Positions 50,825 through 60,549 of a DNA stretch of 64,000 bases are shown piece by piece. Made by a program: the position numbers and the translations under genes. Source of the stretch: Thalassobius sp034670005 (GTDB lineage Bacteria; Pseudomonadota; Alphaproteobacteria; Rhodobacterales; Rhodobacteraceae). The notes beneath the pieces were generated by a model that was not told where the DNA came from, searched no databases, and saw only the letters and a program-made list of their open reading frames with translations. The stretch lies in contig NZ_JAXMOH010000003.1 in NCBI RefSeq assembly GCF_034670005.1, forward strand, positions 62,001 to 126,000, given 5' to 3'. Position 1 is the stretch's first letter. Every line of letters begins with the position of its first letter.

Positions 50825-53800
50825 ATGGCATATCAGACACGAGGGCGCGATCCGCTGTTTGACAGCGACATGCAGGCCGCAATCGAAAGACGCGGCAAAG
50901 AACTGCTGGGCATCGTCCTGGCGCTGCTGGGTCTGGCAGTGGCGGCAATGGTGTTTTCCTACCACCCCGAAGACCCGTCTTTCATGTCTGCCACCGATGC
51001 ACCGGTGCGCAACTGGCTGGGCCGCCCCGGTGCCTCAATCGCTGCGTTCCTGTTCGTGGTGGTGGGCAATGGCAGCTGGATCCTGTCGCTGGCGCTGATC
51101 AGCTGGGGCCTGCGTCTGGCACTGCATTACGGTTCTGATCGCGCCTTTGGCCGGTTGATTTTCCTGCCGATCCTGATCGCGGTCACCTCCGTCTATGCCG
51201 CCACGCTGGTTCCGGGCAGCGACTGGATTCACGGGTTTGGCCTTGGCGGGCGCTTTGGCGATACCATTCTGGGCGCGGTTCTGAATTTCCTCCCCGTCGG
51301 GATGAGCTTCGGCCTGAAACTCGCCTCGGTGCTGTTGGCGCTGGCGATGATCGGGTTGGGAGCCTTCGTTCTGGGCTTTACCGTACCAGAACTGCAGTTG
51401 ATCGCACGGTTCCTGCTGGTCGGGATCATCATGGCCTATGCCGGCCTGATGACGGCTTTGGGCAAGGGCGCGACCGGCGCGGTCAGCGCCGCCCAGACGA
51501 TGCAGGCCCGCACTGCCGCCCGGCGTGAAACCCGCAATAAGCTGGCGCAGGAACAGGCTGATTGGCAGGCCCAGACGGGCTCGGCCGAATACCCCGAATA
51601 TCACGAAGAGCTGTTCGAAGAAGACCCCGAACCGGCCCGGCCCAGCCTGCTGAGCCGGATGCCCGCGCTCATTCGCCGTCCCGAACCGATGCCCGACCAA
51701 ATGCCGGAACCCGAACTGGTCGAACATCACAGTATGGCCGCTGTCGATGCCCCCGGGGACGAGCGGATCAAGGCCAAGATTGCCGACGTGATCCGCAACC
51801 GGGTGCGCGACACTCCAGCTTTGCAAACCCAAGCCGCGACGCCGCTGACCAAGGGCCGTGGCCGTGGGCCCGATCCGCTGGTGCTTAATCCGCATCCCAA
51901 CGCCGCCTTGCCGCCCGAACCGCCGCTGACCGGGGGCGCCACCGCTCAGGCACGGGCCGATGCGGCTCCGCTGGTCACGCCGCGCCGGATACAGCCGTTG
52001 CAGCCCGAACCGGTCTCTGAATACCAGCCCGAATATTTGCCCGAGCAGTTGAATGAACCTCTGGCCGATCCCGAATACGCTCCCTTTGCGGAAGAAGTCC
52101 CGCACGAAGAGGTGCCCGTCGTCCAGTTCCCGCAAGCTGCTGGCAATCAGACGGATTATCGACCCGCCTCCGACCCCGCCCCGGTGGCGCCGCGCGCCAT
52201 TCCGGTGCCGGAACCGCGCAAGGTGGTGCAGCATCTCAACCGTAAACCGGTGCAGCCTTCGACCCGCGCCCGGGCCGAAGCACAGCCTTCGCTGCAATTC
52301 GAAGAAAAAAACCGCCCCGTTTATGATCTGCCGCCGCTCAACCTGTTGACCAGCCCGGCCAGCATTCAGCGCCATCATCTCAGTGATGAAGCGCTGGAAG
52401 AAAACGCCCGGATGCTGGAAAACGTGCTGGACGATTACGGCGTCAAAGGCGAAATCGTGTCGGTCCGCCCCGGTCCCGTCGTCACCATGTACGAACTGGA
52501 ACCCGCGCCGGGTTTGAAAGCCTCCCGCGTGATCGGGCTGTCCGACGATATCGCCCGCTCGATGTCGGCGCTGTCGGCACGGGTCTCCACCGTTCCGGGC
52601 CGGTCCGTGATCGGCATCGAACTGCCCAACGAAAACCGCGAAAAAGTCGTGCTGCGCGAAATCCTGTCGGCGCGCGATTTCGGTGACAGCAACATGAAAC
52701 TGCCCCTGGCTCTGGGCAAGGATATCGGCGGCGATCCCATCGTCGCAAACCTTGCCAAGATGCCTCACCTTCTGATTGCCGGGACCACGGGGTCTGGTAA
52801 ATCGGTAGCGATCAACACGATGATCCTGTCGCTGCTCTACCGGCTGACGCCGGAAGACTGCCGGCTGATCATGATTGACCCGAAGATGCTGGAACTGTCC
52901 GTCTATGACGGCATCCCGCACCTGCTGTCGCCGGTTGTCACCGATCCGAAAAAGGCCGTGGTTGCCCTGAAATGGGTCGTTGGCGAGATGGAAGACCGCT
53001 ATCGCAAGATGTCCAAAATGGGCGTGCGTAACATCGACGGCTACAACAGCCGCGTCGCCGATGCGCTGGCGCGGGGCGAAACCTTTAGCCGCACGGTGCA
53101 GACCGGATTTGACGACGATACCGGCGAACCGGTGTTCGAGACCGAGGAAATTACCCCCGAAAAAATGCCCTATATCGTCGTCATCGTCGATGAAATGGCC
53201 GACCTGATGATGGTCGCGGGCAAGGAAATCGAAGCCTGCATTCAGCGCCTCGCGCAGATGGCGCGGGCCTCGGGTATCCACCTGATCATGGCGACGCAAC
53301 GGCCCTCGGTCGATGTGATCACCGGTACGATCAAGGCCAACTTCCCGACCCGGATTTCGTTCCAGGTGACCTCGAAAATCGACAGCCGCACCATCCTCGG
53401 GGAAATGGGCGCCGAACAACTGCTGGGCATGGGCGACATGCTCTATATGGCTGGCGGGGCCAAGATCACCCGTTGCCACGGGCCCTTCGTGTCCGACGAA
53501 GAGGTCGAGGAAATCGTCAACCATCTCAAGGCCTACGGCCCCCCCGATTATATCGGCGGCGTGGTCGAAGGCCCGGACGAGGACAAGGAAAGCGATATCG
53601 ACGCGGTGCTGGGCCTTGGCGGCAACACCACCGGCGAAGATGCGCTTTACGATCAGGCCGTGGCCATCGTGATCAAGGATCGCAAATGTTCGACCTCCTA
53701 TATCCAGCGCAAACTGGCGATCGGCTATAACAAGGCCGCCCGATTGGTCGAACAGATGGAAGACGAACGCGTCGTCAGTGCCGCCAACCATGTCGGTAAA

Positions 53801-53830
53801 CGCGAAATCCTTGTGCCCGAACAACAATAA
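50825..53830 (+). CDS. ftsK: DNA translocase FtsK
   Basis: About 1001 residues. Four N-terminal transmembrane segments (first ~230 residues) are followed by a Pro/Glu/Gln-rich linker (~230-510) and the motor: Walker A GTTGSGKS (about 653-660), Walker B-like YIVVIVDEMADLMM (about 782) and the RecA-like core. The C-terminal gamma winged helix is KCSTSYIQRKLAIGYNKAAR, VEQMEDERVVSAANHVGKRE. It segregates the terminus and activates XerCD at dif. Start at 50825 (GAGGGCAGGA directly upstream) preferred to 50801, which has no binding site. Confidence 0.95.
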   Translation: MAYQTRGRDPLFDSDMQAAIERRGKELLGIVLALLGLAVAAMVFSYHPEDPSFMSATDAPVRNWLGRPGASIAAFLFVVVGNGSWILSLALISWGLRLALHYGSDRAFGRLIFLPILIAVTSVYAATLVPGSDWIHGFGLGGRFGDTILGAVLNFLPVGMSFGLKLASVLLALAMIGLGAFVLGFTVPELQLIARFLLVGIIMAYAGLMTALGKGATGAVSAAQTMQARTAARRETRNKLAQEQADWQAQTGSAEYPEYHEELFEEDPEPARPSLLSRMPALIRRPEPMPDQMPEPELVEHHSMAAVDAPGDERIKAKIADVIRNRVRDTPALQTQAATPLTKGRGRGPDPLVLNPHPNAALPPEPPLTGGATAQARADAAPLVTPRRIQPLQPEPVSEYQPEYLPEQLNEPLADPEYAPFAEEVPHEEVPVVQFPQAAGNQTDYRPASDPAPVAPRAIPVPEPRKVVQHLNRKPVQPSTRARAEAQPSLQFEEKNRPVYDLPPLNLLTSPASIQRHHLSDEALEENARMLENVLDDYGVKGEIVSVRPGPVVTMYELEPAPGLKASRVIGLSDDIARSMSALSARVSTVPGRSVIGIELPNENREKVVLREILSARDFGDSNMKLPLALGKDIGGDPIVANLAKMPHLLIAGTTGSGKSVAINTMILSLLYRLTPEDCRLIMIDPKMLELSVYDGIPHLLSPVVTDPKKAVVALKWVVGEMEDRYRKMSKMGVRNIDGYNSRVADALARGETFSRTVQTGFDDDTGEPVFETEEITPEKMPYIVVIVDEMADLMMVAGKEIEACIQRLAQMARASGIHLIMATQRPSVDVITGTIKANFPTRISFQVTSKIDSRTILGEMGAEQLLGMGDMLYMAGGAKITRCHGPFVSDEEVEEIVNHLKAYGPPDYIGGVVEGPDEDKESDIDAVLGLGGNTTGEDALYDQAVAIVIKDRKCSTSYIQRKLAIGYNKAARLVEQMEDERVVSAANHVGKREILVPEQQ

Positions 53831-53904
53831 ACGGTCCGGCCCTCTCGCGGAAAAGTGAAACGGGGGCCGGCTGTAATCGGACGCGAAACCCCTAGATTGG
53901 TGAC

Positions 53905-54513
53905 ATGATCAAACCACGCAGCCTTTTCGCCCCCGCCGCCGCGATGCTGGCCCTGACCCTGCCGGTTTCGGCAGAACAAATTTCGCTGAACGATCTGTCC
54001 GCCTATCTGAACCGGATGAAAACCGCCAAGGCGAATTTCACCCAGATCAACGATGACGGCACGATTTCAACCGGCACGCTGATGCTGAAACGGCCCGGGC
54101 GGATGCGGTTCGAATATGCCAGCCCTGACAATACGCTGGTTCTGGCCAGTTCTGGCGCGGTGGCGATCTATGATCCGAAAACGCCGGATAACGGGCCGGA
54201 AACCTATCCGCTGAATCAGACGCCGCTGTCGATCATCCTCGACGAACGGGTGGATCTGGCGCGCGCTAATATGGTGGTGGGGCACGATTATGACGGCACC
54301 GCGACCACCATCACCGCGCAGGACCCCGATCACCCCGAATACGGCAATCTACAGCTGGTGTTCACCGACGATCCGGTGCAATTGCGGCAATGGGTGATCA
54401 ATGACGATGCCGGCTCCAGCACCACCGTGGTGCTGGGTGCGATGGAAACCGGCGTTGCCTTGAACAACCGGTTGTTCACCATCACCCAGCCCGATCAGCG
54501 CGACAATCGCTGA
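53905..54513 (+). CDS. lolA: LolA-family outer-membrane lipoprotein carrier
   Basis: 202 residues with a signal peptide (LFAPAAAMLALTLPVSAE) and a LolA body: LNRMKTAKANFTQINDDGTI, LMLKRPGRMRFEYASPDNTL, DERVDLARANMVVGHDYDGT and LQLVFTDDPVQLRQWVINDD. It ferries lipoproteins from LolCDE to the outer membrane across the periplasm. It follows ftsK by 74 bp, in the same order seen in related bacteria. Confidence 0.9.
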   Translation: MIKPRSLFAPAAAMLALTLPVSAEQISLNDLSAYLNRMKTAKANFTQINDDGTISTGTLMLKRPGRMRFEYASPDNTLVLASSGAVAIYDPKTPDNGPETYPLNQTPLSIILDERVDLARANMVVGHDYDGTATTITAQDPDHPEYGNLQLVFTDDPVQLRQWVINDDAGSSTTVVLGAMETGVALNNRLFTITQPDQRDNR

Positions 54514-55104
54514 TCAGCGCAGCCTGCGTTTGCAGCTGTTCAGCTGGGCCTGATACATCCGCGATCTTTCGTCGACATTCCCGGCAATCCGCAGCAGCCA
54601 GCTTTTGCGCTTGTGGCTGCCGCGCGCATATCCGGCATGGCCCTCGTGATAGGCCAGATACTGATTGCGGGTATCGCTGAGAGACACGCCATTCTTTTCG
54701 CGTGTCTTGTTCATGTACCAGCCCATGAAATCGGTCGCGTCCCGGATATTGTCGCGTTTTGCGCGGAAAGATCGGGTTTCGCGGCGATATTCGTCCCATG
54801 TGGAATCGATCGCCTGGGCATAGCCATAGGCTGAACTTTGCCGCCCCATTGGGATCACGCCCAGCACGAACCGGTAGGGTGTGCGGGCATTGCCGATGAA
54901 TTTGCTTTCCTGATGGATGGTCGCCATCTGCACATGCACCGGTACGCCCCAACGGCGTTCGGTTGCCTTGAAGGCGCGACCGTATTTCGGGCGCTGGCTG
55001 AGGATCGAACAGGCGTTATCCAGATTCCGCGGCGCGGTGAAATTTCCGCCGCCGCAGGATGCCAGCACCATCAACAGGACCAATGCGCGAAGAGTTCTGC
55101 TCAT
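54514..55104 (-). CDS. Lytic transglycosylase-like lipoprotein
   Basis: 196 residues with a lipobox (VLLMVLASC, C17 lipidated). The body has a transglycosylase SLT-like fold: WGVPVHVQMATIHQESKFIG with catalytic Glu66, then QSSAYGYAQAIDSTWDEYRR and YLAYHEGHAGYARGSHKRKS. It should cleave peptidoglycan between MurNAc and GlcNAc. It is convergent with lolA (their stops are adjacent) and ends in a basic tail. Confidence 0.85.
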   Translation of the reverse strand: MSRTLRALVLLMVLASCGGGNFTAPRNLDNACSILSQRPKYGRAFKATERRWGVPVHVQMATIHQESKFIGNARTPYRFVLGVIPMGRQSSAYGYAQAIDSTWDEYRRETRSFRAKRDNIRDATDFMGWYMNKTREKNGVSLSDTRNQYLAYHEGHAGYARGSHKRKSWLLRIAGNVDERSRMYQAQLNSCKRRLR

Positions 55105-55238
55105 CTGCCTCTCGCTTTCTTTGTTTTTTGCTACACTCTAGCGGAAATCAAAGCGTCTGCAAATGGGGGATGCTGTCACATTCAGGTCAGTTCAGGGCCG
55201 CAAAGGCCGCTATATCCGGATCGCGGCCCCCGGCGCCG

Positions 55239-56120
55239 TTACAGCAGTACGCTCAGCATCAGCGGGATCGCGATCACCGACATCAGGGTTGAAACCACCA
55301 CCAACCCGGCCACCGATTCCGCGTCGGCGCCGTATTTTTCCGCCAACAGGTAAGACGTCACCGCAACCGGCGTTGAAACCTGGATCACCAATACGGCAAA
55401 GGCGATATCATCAAGCTGGAACCACCGCCCCACGGCCCATGAAATCGCGAAACACATCGCTAGCTTGACCATCGAAATCCAGGTTGCCTGGCGGATATGG
55501 CCCGGATGCATCCGCGCCACCGCCACGCCCAGCGTGATCAGCATCATCGGGATCGCCATCTGTCCGACCAGATCCAGCGCGTTGGTCACAAAAACCGGCG
55601 TATGCCAGCCCTGCCACAGGAAAATCCCGCCCAAAATCGTGGCCCCGACCAGCGGTTCCTTGACCACCTTGATCAAAGACCCGCCCCCCGCGACCAACCA
55701 GACGCCAAAGGTAAACGACCAGATCGCCATGATGGCAAAGACGACAACGGCATATCCCAATCCGGCCTCGCCAAAGGCGAACAGCGCCAGCGGCAGACCG
55801 ACATTTCCGGTATTGCTGAAAATGATCGGCGCCATATAGGTGCGCAGATCCAGCCGCCCGATCCGCACCAGCGCAAAAGCCGCAAGCGACACCACCGCAT
55901 AGACCGCGACCGAGGCCAACGATAGCGTGGTTAACGCCTGCGGGTCGATTTCGGTCTTCATCAGCGCAGTAAAGATCAGGCAAGGCACCGAAAGCGTCAT
56001 TGCCAACTGGGTGACGAATCGCACGGGGTAATCGAAGCCGGCTTTGACCCAGGCAAAACCGATGGCCGCCAGCATGAACACTGGCGCTGTGATTTCGATT
56101 ACTGTAAAGGCAAGGTTCAC
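55239..56120 (-). CDS. AEC (auxin efflux carrier) family transporter
   Basis: 293 residues with about ten transmembrane helices: FTVIEITAPVFMLAAIGFAW, APIIFSNTGNVGLPLALFAF (the conserved NTGNVGLP motif), LVGQMAIPMMLITLGVAVAR and VQVSTPVAVTSYLLAEKYGA-like QVSTPVAVTSYLLAEKYG. AEC proteins carry malate or other small acids; the substrate here is unknown. A 134-bp gap separates its end from the lipoprotein gene start. Confidence 0.9.
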   Translation of the reverse strand: MNLAFTVIEITAPVFMLAAIGFAWVKAGFDYPVRFVTQLAMTLSVPCLIFTALMKTEIDPQALTTLSLASVAVYAVVSLAAFALVRIGRLDLRTYMAPIIFSNTGNVGLPLALFAFGEAGLGYAVVVFAIMAIWSFTFGVWLVAGGGSLIKVVKEPLVGATILGGIFLWQGWHTPVFVTNALDLVGQMAIPMMLITLGVAVARMHPGHIRQATWISMVKLAMCFAISWAVGRWFQLDDIAFAVLVIQVSTPVAVTSYLLAEKYGADAESVAGLVVVSTLMSVIAIPLMLSVLL

Positions 56121-56205
56121 AGACTGTTTCCCTTAAATTCCGGCTTCAAACATGGACATTTACCCTGAAAACCGTCTATCTCTGGGTCATGGGGGCTGCA
56201 AGACC

Positions 56206-56532
56206 ATGTTAAGAACGCGTGCCAAATATCATCTGGGCCAGGTCGTCCGCCATAAGAAGCACCCGTTCCGCGGTGTGGTGTTCGATGTCGACCCGGAGTT
56301 CAGTAATACCGAAGAATGGTATCACTCGATTCCCGAGGAAAGTCGGCCGTCGAGAGAGCAGCCTTTTTACCATCTTTTGGCCGAAAACGATCAAAGCTAC
56401 TACGTCGCTTACGTGTCGGAACAGAACCTTGTGGCGGATTATTCCGGCGAACCGGTGGATCATCCCGACATTCCCGACCTGTTTGGCCCGTTCGAAGACG
56501 GCCATTACCCGCTGCATTTCCAACTGAACTGA
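56206..56532 (+). CDS. hspQ: Heat shock protein HspQ
   Basis: 108 residues with the HspQ (YccV) signature: RAKYHLGQVVRHKKHPFRGV, VFDVDPEFSNTEEWYHSIPE, QPFYHLLAENDQSYYVAYVS and QNLVADYSGEPVDHPDIPDL. HspQ binds hemimethylated DNA in E. coli and acts as a Lon-delivered adaptor/activator. The start at 56206 matches the family N-terminus. A hairpin follows its stop. Confidence 0.92.
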   Translation: MLRTRAKYHLGQVVRHKKHPFRGVVFDVDPEFSNTEEWYHSIPEESRPSREQPFYHLLAENDQSYYVAYVSEQNLVADYSGEPVDHPDIPDLFGPFEDGHYPLHFQLN

Positions 56533-56553
56533 TCGACCTGCCGTCGGCGTGCG

Positions 56554-56579
56554 AAGGGGCCTTTTCAGGCCCCTTGTTT
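56554..56579 (+). terminator. Terminator after hspQ
   Basis: Stem AAGGGGCC (56554-56561) and GGCCCCTT (56568-56575), loop TTTTCA, then GTTT. Lies 22 bp after the hspQ stop and 17 bp before the stop of the convergent gamma-glutamyltransferase gene; the symmetric A/T flanks suggest it may act in both directions. Confidence 0.7.
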
Positions 56580-56595
56580 GCTTGATCACCAAGGC

Positions 56596-58173
56596 TCAGT
56601 AACCCAGGGCACAGCCATCCTTGCGCGGGTCAGACCCGCCTTCCAGAACGCCATCGTCCCGGATCACGATAGCCTGGGCACCGCCGATCGGACCTTGGGG
56701 GATTTCCACCCGGTGCCCCAGATCGGCCAGTTCCTGCCGCACCTTGTCGGAATAGCCCCGTTCGACATTCATCACCCCGTCAAAGGTGAAACAGCGCGGC
56801 GCGTCGATACCGTCCTGTGGCGACATCCCGAAATCGCGGATATTCGACACCAGCCGGGCATGGCCGTTCGACTGGTATTGCCCACCCATCACGCCAAACG
56901 GCATCCGCACTTTGCCATTTTCGCGCAACATGCCGGGGATGATCGTGTGCATCGGCCTCTTGCCGCCCGCCATTTCGTTTGGATGGCCCTGTTCCAGCGT
57001 GAATCCCGCCCCGCGGTTTTGCAGCAGGATACCGTATTTTTCCGACGCGATACCCGACCCGAAGCCGTGGAAAATCGAATAGATCAGCGACACCGCCATG
57101 CGATCGCGATCGACCACGGTGATATAGATCGTGTCCTTGTGCACCGCCTCGGTCAGATGCGCGGCCGCCTGCATCGCCTTGCCGGGGTCGATCAGCGCCG
57201 CCAGCTTGGCCGCCGTTTCAGGCGCCAGCATGTAGTCCAGCTTCGCGCAGTTTTCCGGGTCGGTAATGAACCGGTTGCGCGCGTCATAGGCCAGCTTGGC
57301 CGCTTCCGCTTCGATATGGGCGCGCTGGCTGCCGAACGGTTCCATCGCGGCAATGTCGAAATGTTTCAGAATGTTAAGCAGCAGGATCGCGGTCGCGCCC
57401 TGACCGTTTGGCGGGTGCTCGACCAACTCGGCCCCGGCATAGGTGCCACTGACCGGCGTGGTGTAATCGCAGGCAGTGGCTGCAAAATCTTCCAGCGTGT
57501 GAACGCCGCCCGCCGCTTGCAGGGTCCGCACCATATCCTCGGCGATTTCACCTTCATAAAAGGCTTTGCGCCCGTCCTTGGCGATCCGGCGCAGCACTTC
57601 AGCCTGCATCGGGGACCGGAACAGGTCACCGGTTTTCGGGGTCGTGCCGCCGGGCATATAATGGGTCAGCCCGTGGCCTTGCAGCGCCTTGGCGCTTGTC
57701 GGCCAGTCAAAGGCGACGCGCGGCGCGACGGGCACCCCTTCCTCGGCGTAGCGGATCGTCGGGGCAAGGATTGCGTCCAGCCCGATCCGCCCGTGATCCT
57801 CGGATAACCGGCAAAACGCATCCACCGCACCGGGAATGGTCACCGCCTCGGGGCCCTGAACCGGCACCGCCGACAGGCCACGGTCGCGCAAATCTGCGGC
57901 ATTCGCCGCCTTTGCCGACCGGCCCGATCCGTTCAGCGCCAGAATTTCGTCACTGCCCGCTGGGGACATCAGTACAAAACAATCGCCGCCGATCCCGGTC
58001 ATCTGCGGTTCGCAAATGCCCAACAGAACCGCCCCGGCAATCGCCGCGTCCACCGCGTTGCCGCCGCGTTCCAGAATATCGATGGCAGCTTTTGCAGCCA
58101 ACGGATGCGACGTAGCGCAAACGCCGTTGGCAGCGAATACCGGTGACCGCCCGGGCAGTTGAAAGTCTCTCAT
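56596..58173 (-). CDS. Gamma-glutamyltransferase family protein
   Basis: 525 residues. Propeptide-style layout with the N-terminal nucleophile Thr around residue 348 in KDTIYITVVDRDRMAVSLIY, preceded by VEHPPNGQGATAILLLNIL and followed by FHGFGSGIASEKYGILLQNR. The DTIY in place of the DTTH of classical enzymes marks the YwrD-like cytosolic subgroup. No signal peptide, so probably cytoplasmic. It likely hydrolyses or transfers glutamyl or another acyl amide; the substrate is not certain. Confidence 0.88.
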   Translation of the reverse strand: MRDFQLPGRSPVFAANGVCATSHPLAAKAAIDILERGGNAVDAAIAGAVLLGICEPQMTGIGGDCFVLMSPAGSDEILALNGSGRSAKAANAADLRDRGLSAVPVQGPEAVTIPGAVDAFCRLSEDHGRIGLDAILAPTIRYAEEGVPVAPRVAFDWPTSAKALQGHGLTHYMPGGTTPKTGDLFRSPMQAEVLRRIAKDGRKAFYEGEIAEDMVRTLQAAGGVHTLEDFAATACDYTTPVSGTYAGAELVEHPPNGQGATAILLLNILKHFDIAAMEPFGSQRAHIEAEAAKLAYDARNRFITDPENCAKLDYMLAPETAAKLAALIDPGKAMQAAAHLTEAVHKDTIYITVVDRDRMAVSLIYSIFHGFGSGIASEKYGILLQNRGAGFTLEQGHPNEMAGGKRPMHTIIPGMLRENGKVRMPFGVMGGQYQSNGHARLVSNIRDFGMSPQDGIDAPRCFTFDGVMNVERGYSDKVRQELADLGHRVEIPQGPIGGAQAIVIRDDGVLEGGSDPRKDGCALGY

Positions 58174-58383
58174 AAGGATCTCCGCAGGTTTTGCGGCAGA
58201 TTAGAGCGCTTTTCAGGGATGGCAAGGGAAGGTTAGGCCTCGGCGCCATGCTCTGGGTGGGGGCTATATTCGCATGACGCCGAGGGAAGCTAAGAGCAGC
58301 TACACCCCTGTTATGCCCCGCCAATCGGGCGGCAATGAGTGGGCAATATGGCGAATCTTGGGCTTTTCCCCCGGCTTGCCGTC

Positions 58384-58845
58384 TCAGTCAGACCCGCTGC
58401 CGGGCCTGACGTCCACCGAAAACGGCAGATGCAGTTCCAGCCTGTTGCAGTCCCCTTCGCGGCTGTATTTCAGCTTGCCGGTCAACTTGTGGATCATCGA
58501 CCAGCCCCAGCCGCCTTCGGGCAGGTCGTGCATCCGGGTCTGCGGATCGGGGGCGGCGCGCGGCAACAGCACCGCCTCCGGTACAGCGGCACCACAATCC
58601 ATCACCACGATGTCGACACCCTCTGGCCGCAGGGTACAACACAGGTCGATCTTGCCATTCTTGCCACCGCGATAGCCATGTTCGACGATATTGTTCAGCG
58701 CCTCGGCCAGCACCAGTTCCACGTTGTCACGATCCACCTTGTTGAACGACCGCGCCTGCAGATCCCGCATCAGCCGGGTCAGGGCCTGCCTGACCCCGAT
58801 GGCACTGCCGTCAAAGCTGAACGCGATCGTTTCATCCGGTGCCAT
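58384..58845 (-). CDS. RsbW-like anti-sigma histidine kinase-type ATPase
   Basis: 153 residues. ATPase fold of the GHKL type with N-box VLAEALNNIVEHGYRGGKNG, then MDCGAAVPEAVLLPRAAPDP and GGWGWSMIHKLTGKLKYSRE (G boxes). It resembles RsbW/SpoIIAB serine kinases that bind a sigma factor and phosphorylate an RsbV protein. The ATG at 58845 is preceded directly by GTG (58848), an alternative start. It follows the STAS gene on the same strand with a 30-bp gap. No sigma factor or PP2C phosphatase lies next to it. Confidence 0.88.
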   Translation of the reverse strand: MAPDETIAFSFDGSAIGVRQALTRLMRDLQARSFNKVDRDNVELVLAEALNNIVEHGYRGGKNGKIDLCCTLRPEGVDIVVMDCGAAVPEAVLLPRAAPDPQTRMHDLPEGGWGWSMIHKLTGKLKYSREGDCNRLELHLPFSVDVRPGSGSD

Positions 58846-58875
58846 CACAGCCTGCCTTTCAGGTCTTTGTCAGGG

Positions 58876-59214
58876 TCATGCGGTATTCGCGGCGAGCGCG
58901 GCATCGATCGATTCGTGGATTCGAAATACCGTATCCATGCGGGTCAGGCGGAACACCTTTTCCACGTTTGGCATCAACCCGGTCAGTTGCAGCGTCCGGT
59001 CCTGTCCCAGCTGTTTCATCGCTGCCACGATCGCGCCCAGACCGCTGGAATCGATGAATTCGACCCTACCAAGGTCAAGGATCACGTTCCTCGGGCCATT
59101 TTCGGTCAAGTCGCGTATCTTGTCCTTGAAGGCGATGGCAATCGCCGCATCGATCCGGTTCTCGTCAATCGTGACCACTTGGGTGTCGCCATGGCGTCTG
59201 CTGGACATCTCCAT
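58876..59214 (-). CDS. STAS-domain anti-anti-sigma factor (RsbV-like)
   Basis: 112 residues, a single STAS domain: RIDAAIAIAFKDKIRDLTEN, NVILDLGRVEFIDSSGLGAI with the phospho-acceptor Ser in DSSG (S56/S57) and VAAMKQLGQDRTLQLTGLMP. In partner-switching modules an RsbV protein is phosphorylated by the RsbW kinase and frees a sigma factor when unphosphorylated. It lies just upstream of the RsbW-like gene. The ATG at 59214 has GGAG about 6 bases before it; the ATG at 59208 is also possible. Confidence 0.9.
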   Translation of the reverse strand: MEMSSRRHGDTQVVTIDENRIDAAIAIAFKDKIRDLTENGPRNVILDLGRVEFIDSSGLGAIVAAMKQLGQDRTLQLTGLMPNVEKVFRLTRMDTVFRIHESIDAALAANTA

Positions 59215-59306
59215 GCCATCTCCGTTCTTTTGAAACCAATTGCGGCAAAGGCTAGACGGCAAACCTTACCATTCGGTATGCAGGGACGAACACAGGAGGA
59301 ATTACC

Positions 59307-60479
59307 ATGAAACCGGTCGTTATCGCAGGCGCAGCACGGACCCCGATGGGCGGGTTCCAGGGGGTTTTTGACGGGGTCGAGGCTTCGGTCCTTGGCGGGG
59401 CTGCCATTCGGGCGGCGCTGGCCGATGCCGGCACTGGCACGGTGGACGAGGTGCTGATGGGCTGCGTGCTGCCTGCAGGTCAGGGTCAGGCACCGGCGCG
59501 ACAGGCCGGGTTTGCCGGTGGTCTGGGCGAAGAAGTCCCCGCGACCACGCTGAACAAGATGTGTGGCTCGGGTATGAAGGCGGCGATGGTCGCCTTCGAC
59601 CAGATCGCGCTTGGCCATGCCGACACCATGATCGCGGGCGGCATGGAAAGCATGTCCAACGCGCCTTACCTGCTGCCCAAGATGCGCGGCGGGGCCCGGA
59701 TCGGCCATCAGCAGGTCATGGACCACATGTTCCTCGACGGGCTGGAGGATGCCTATGACAAGGGCCGCCTGATGGGCACCTTTGCCGAAGATTGCGCCGA
59801 AGCATTCCAGTTCACCCGCGAAGAACAGGATCAATATGCGCTGGCGTCCCTGTCCAATGCGCTCGATGCTGAACGCAGCGGTGCTTTCAAGGGTGAAATT
59901 ACCCCGATCACCCTGCATCACAAAAATGGCGAACACCAGATTTCCACCGACGAACAACCTGCCAAGGCGCGCCCCGAAAAAATCCCGCTGCTGAAACCGG
60001 CCTTCCGCAAGGATGGGACCGTGACGGCGGCCAATTCGTCTTCGATCTCGGACGGTGCGGCAGCGCTGGTTCTGGCCTCCGAAGAGGCGGCGCAGGCGCA
60101 GGGGTTGAATATCCGGGCACGGATCATGGGGCATGCCAGCCACGCACAGGCGCCGTCCCAATTTCCTACCGCCCCGGTTCCCGCCGCGCGTAAACTGCTC
60201 GACCGGCTGGGCTGGAGCATCGAACATGTCGATCTGTGGGAAGTGAACGAAGCTTTTGCGGTGGTGCCGATGGCGTTCATGCGCGAACTGGGCCTGCATC
60301 GCGACATCGTCAATGTGAACGGCGGCGCCTGTGCGCTGGGCCATCCGATCGGCGCGTCGGGTGCGCGGATCATGGTGACGCTGCTTAACGCGCTGGAAAC
60401 CCGTGGGCTGAAACGCGGGGTCGCGGCGATCTGCATCGGCGGCGGCGAAGGCACCGCGATTGCCATCGAACGGGTCTAG
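59307..60479 (+). CDS. Acetyl-CoA acetyltransferase (thiolase)
   Basis: 390 residues, the usual thiolase length. Nucleophile C86 in NKMCGSGMKAAM, His346 in GGACALGHPIGASGAR, and Cys376 in AAICIGGGEGTA are all present, so the enzyme should be active. It condenses or cleaves acetoacetyl-CoA; whether it is biosynthetic (PhaA/AtoB-type) or degradative cannot be told without neighbours. It is divergent from the STAS gene. Confidence 0.95.
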   Translation: MKPVVIAGAARTPMGGFQGVFDGVEASVLGGAAIRAALADAGTGTVDEVLMGCVLPAGQGQAPARQAGFAGGLGEEVPATTLNKMCGSGMKAAMVAFDQIALGHADTMIAGGMESMSNAPYLLPKMRGGARIGHQQVMDHMFLDGLEDAYDKGRLMGTFAEDCAEAFQFTREEQDQYALASLSNALDAERSGAFKGEITPITLHHKNGEHQISTDEQPAKARPEKIPLLKPAFRKDGTVTAANSSSISDGAAALVLASEEAAQAQGLNIRARIMGHASHAQAPSQFPTAPVPAARKLLDRLGWSIEHVDLWEVNEAFAVVPMAFMRELGLHRDIVNVNGGACALGHPIGASGARIMVTLLNALETRGLKRGVAAICIGGGEGTAIAIERV

Positions 60480-60549
60480 GGCCTGCCCCCGGGACTGTCA
60501 TGGTTCCGGGAAATCCGTCTTAGGGTAGTATTCAGCTCCGTTGACTTTG

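Noticed and set aside
51035..53827. 930-residue minus-strand reading frame
   Set aside because: Antisense shadow of ftsK; His/Arg/Gln-rich with no domain, while the plus strand holds a complete FtsK.
56578..57807. 409-residue plus-strand reading frame
   Set aside because: Antisense of the gamma-glutamyltransferase gene, with no recognisable domain.
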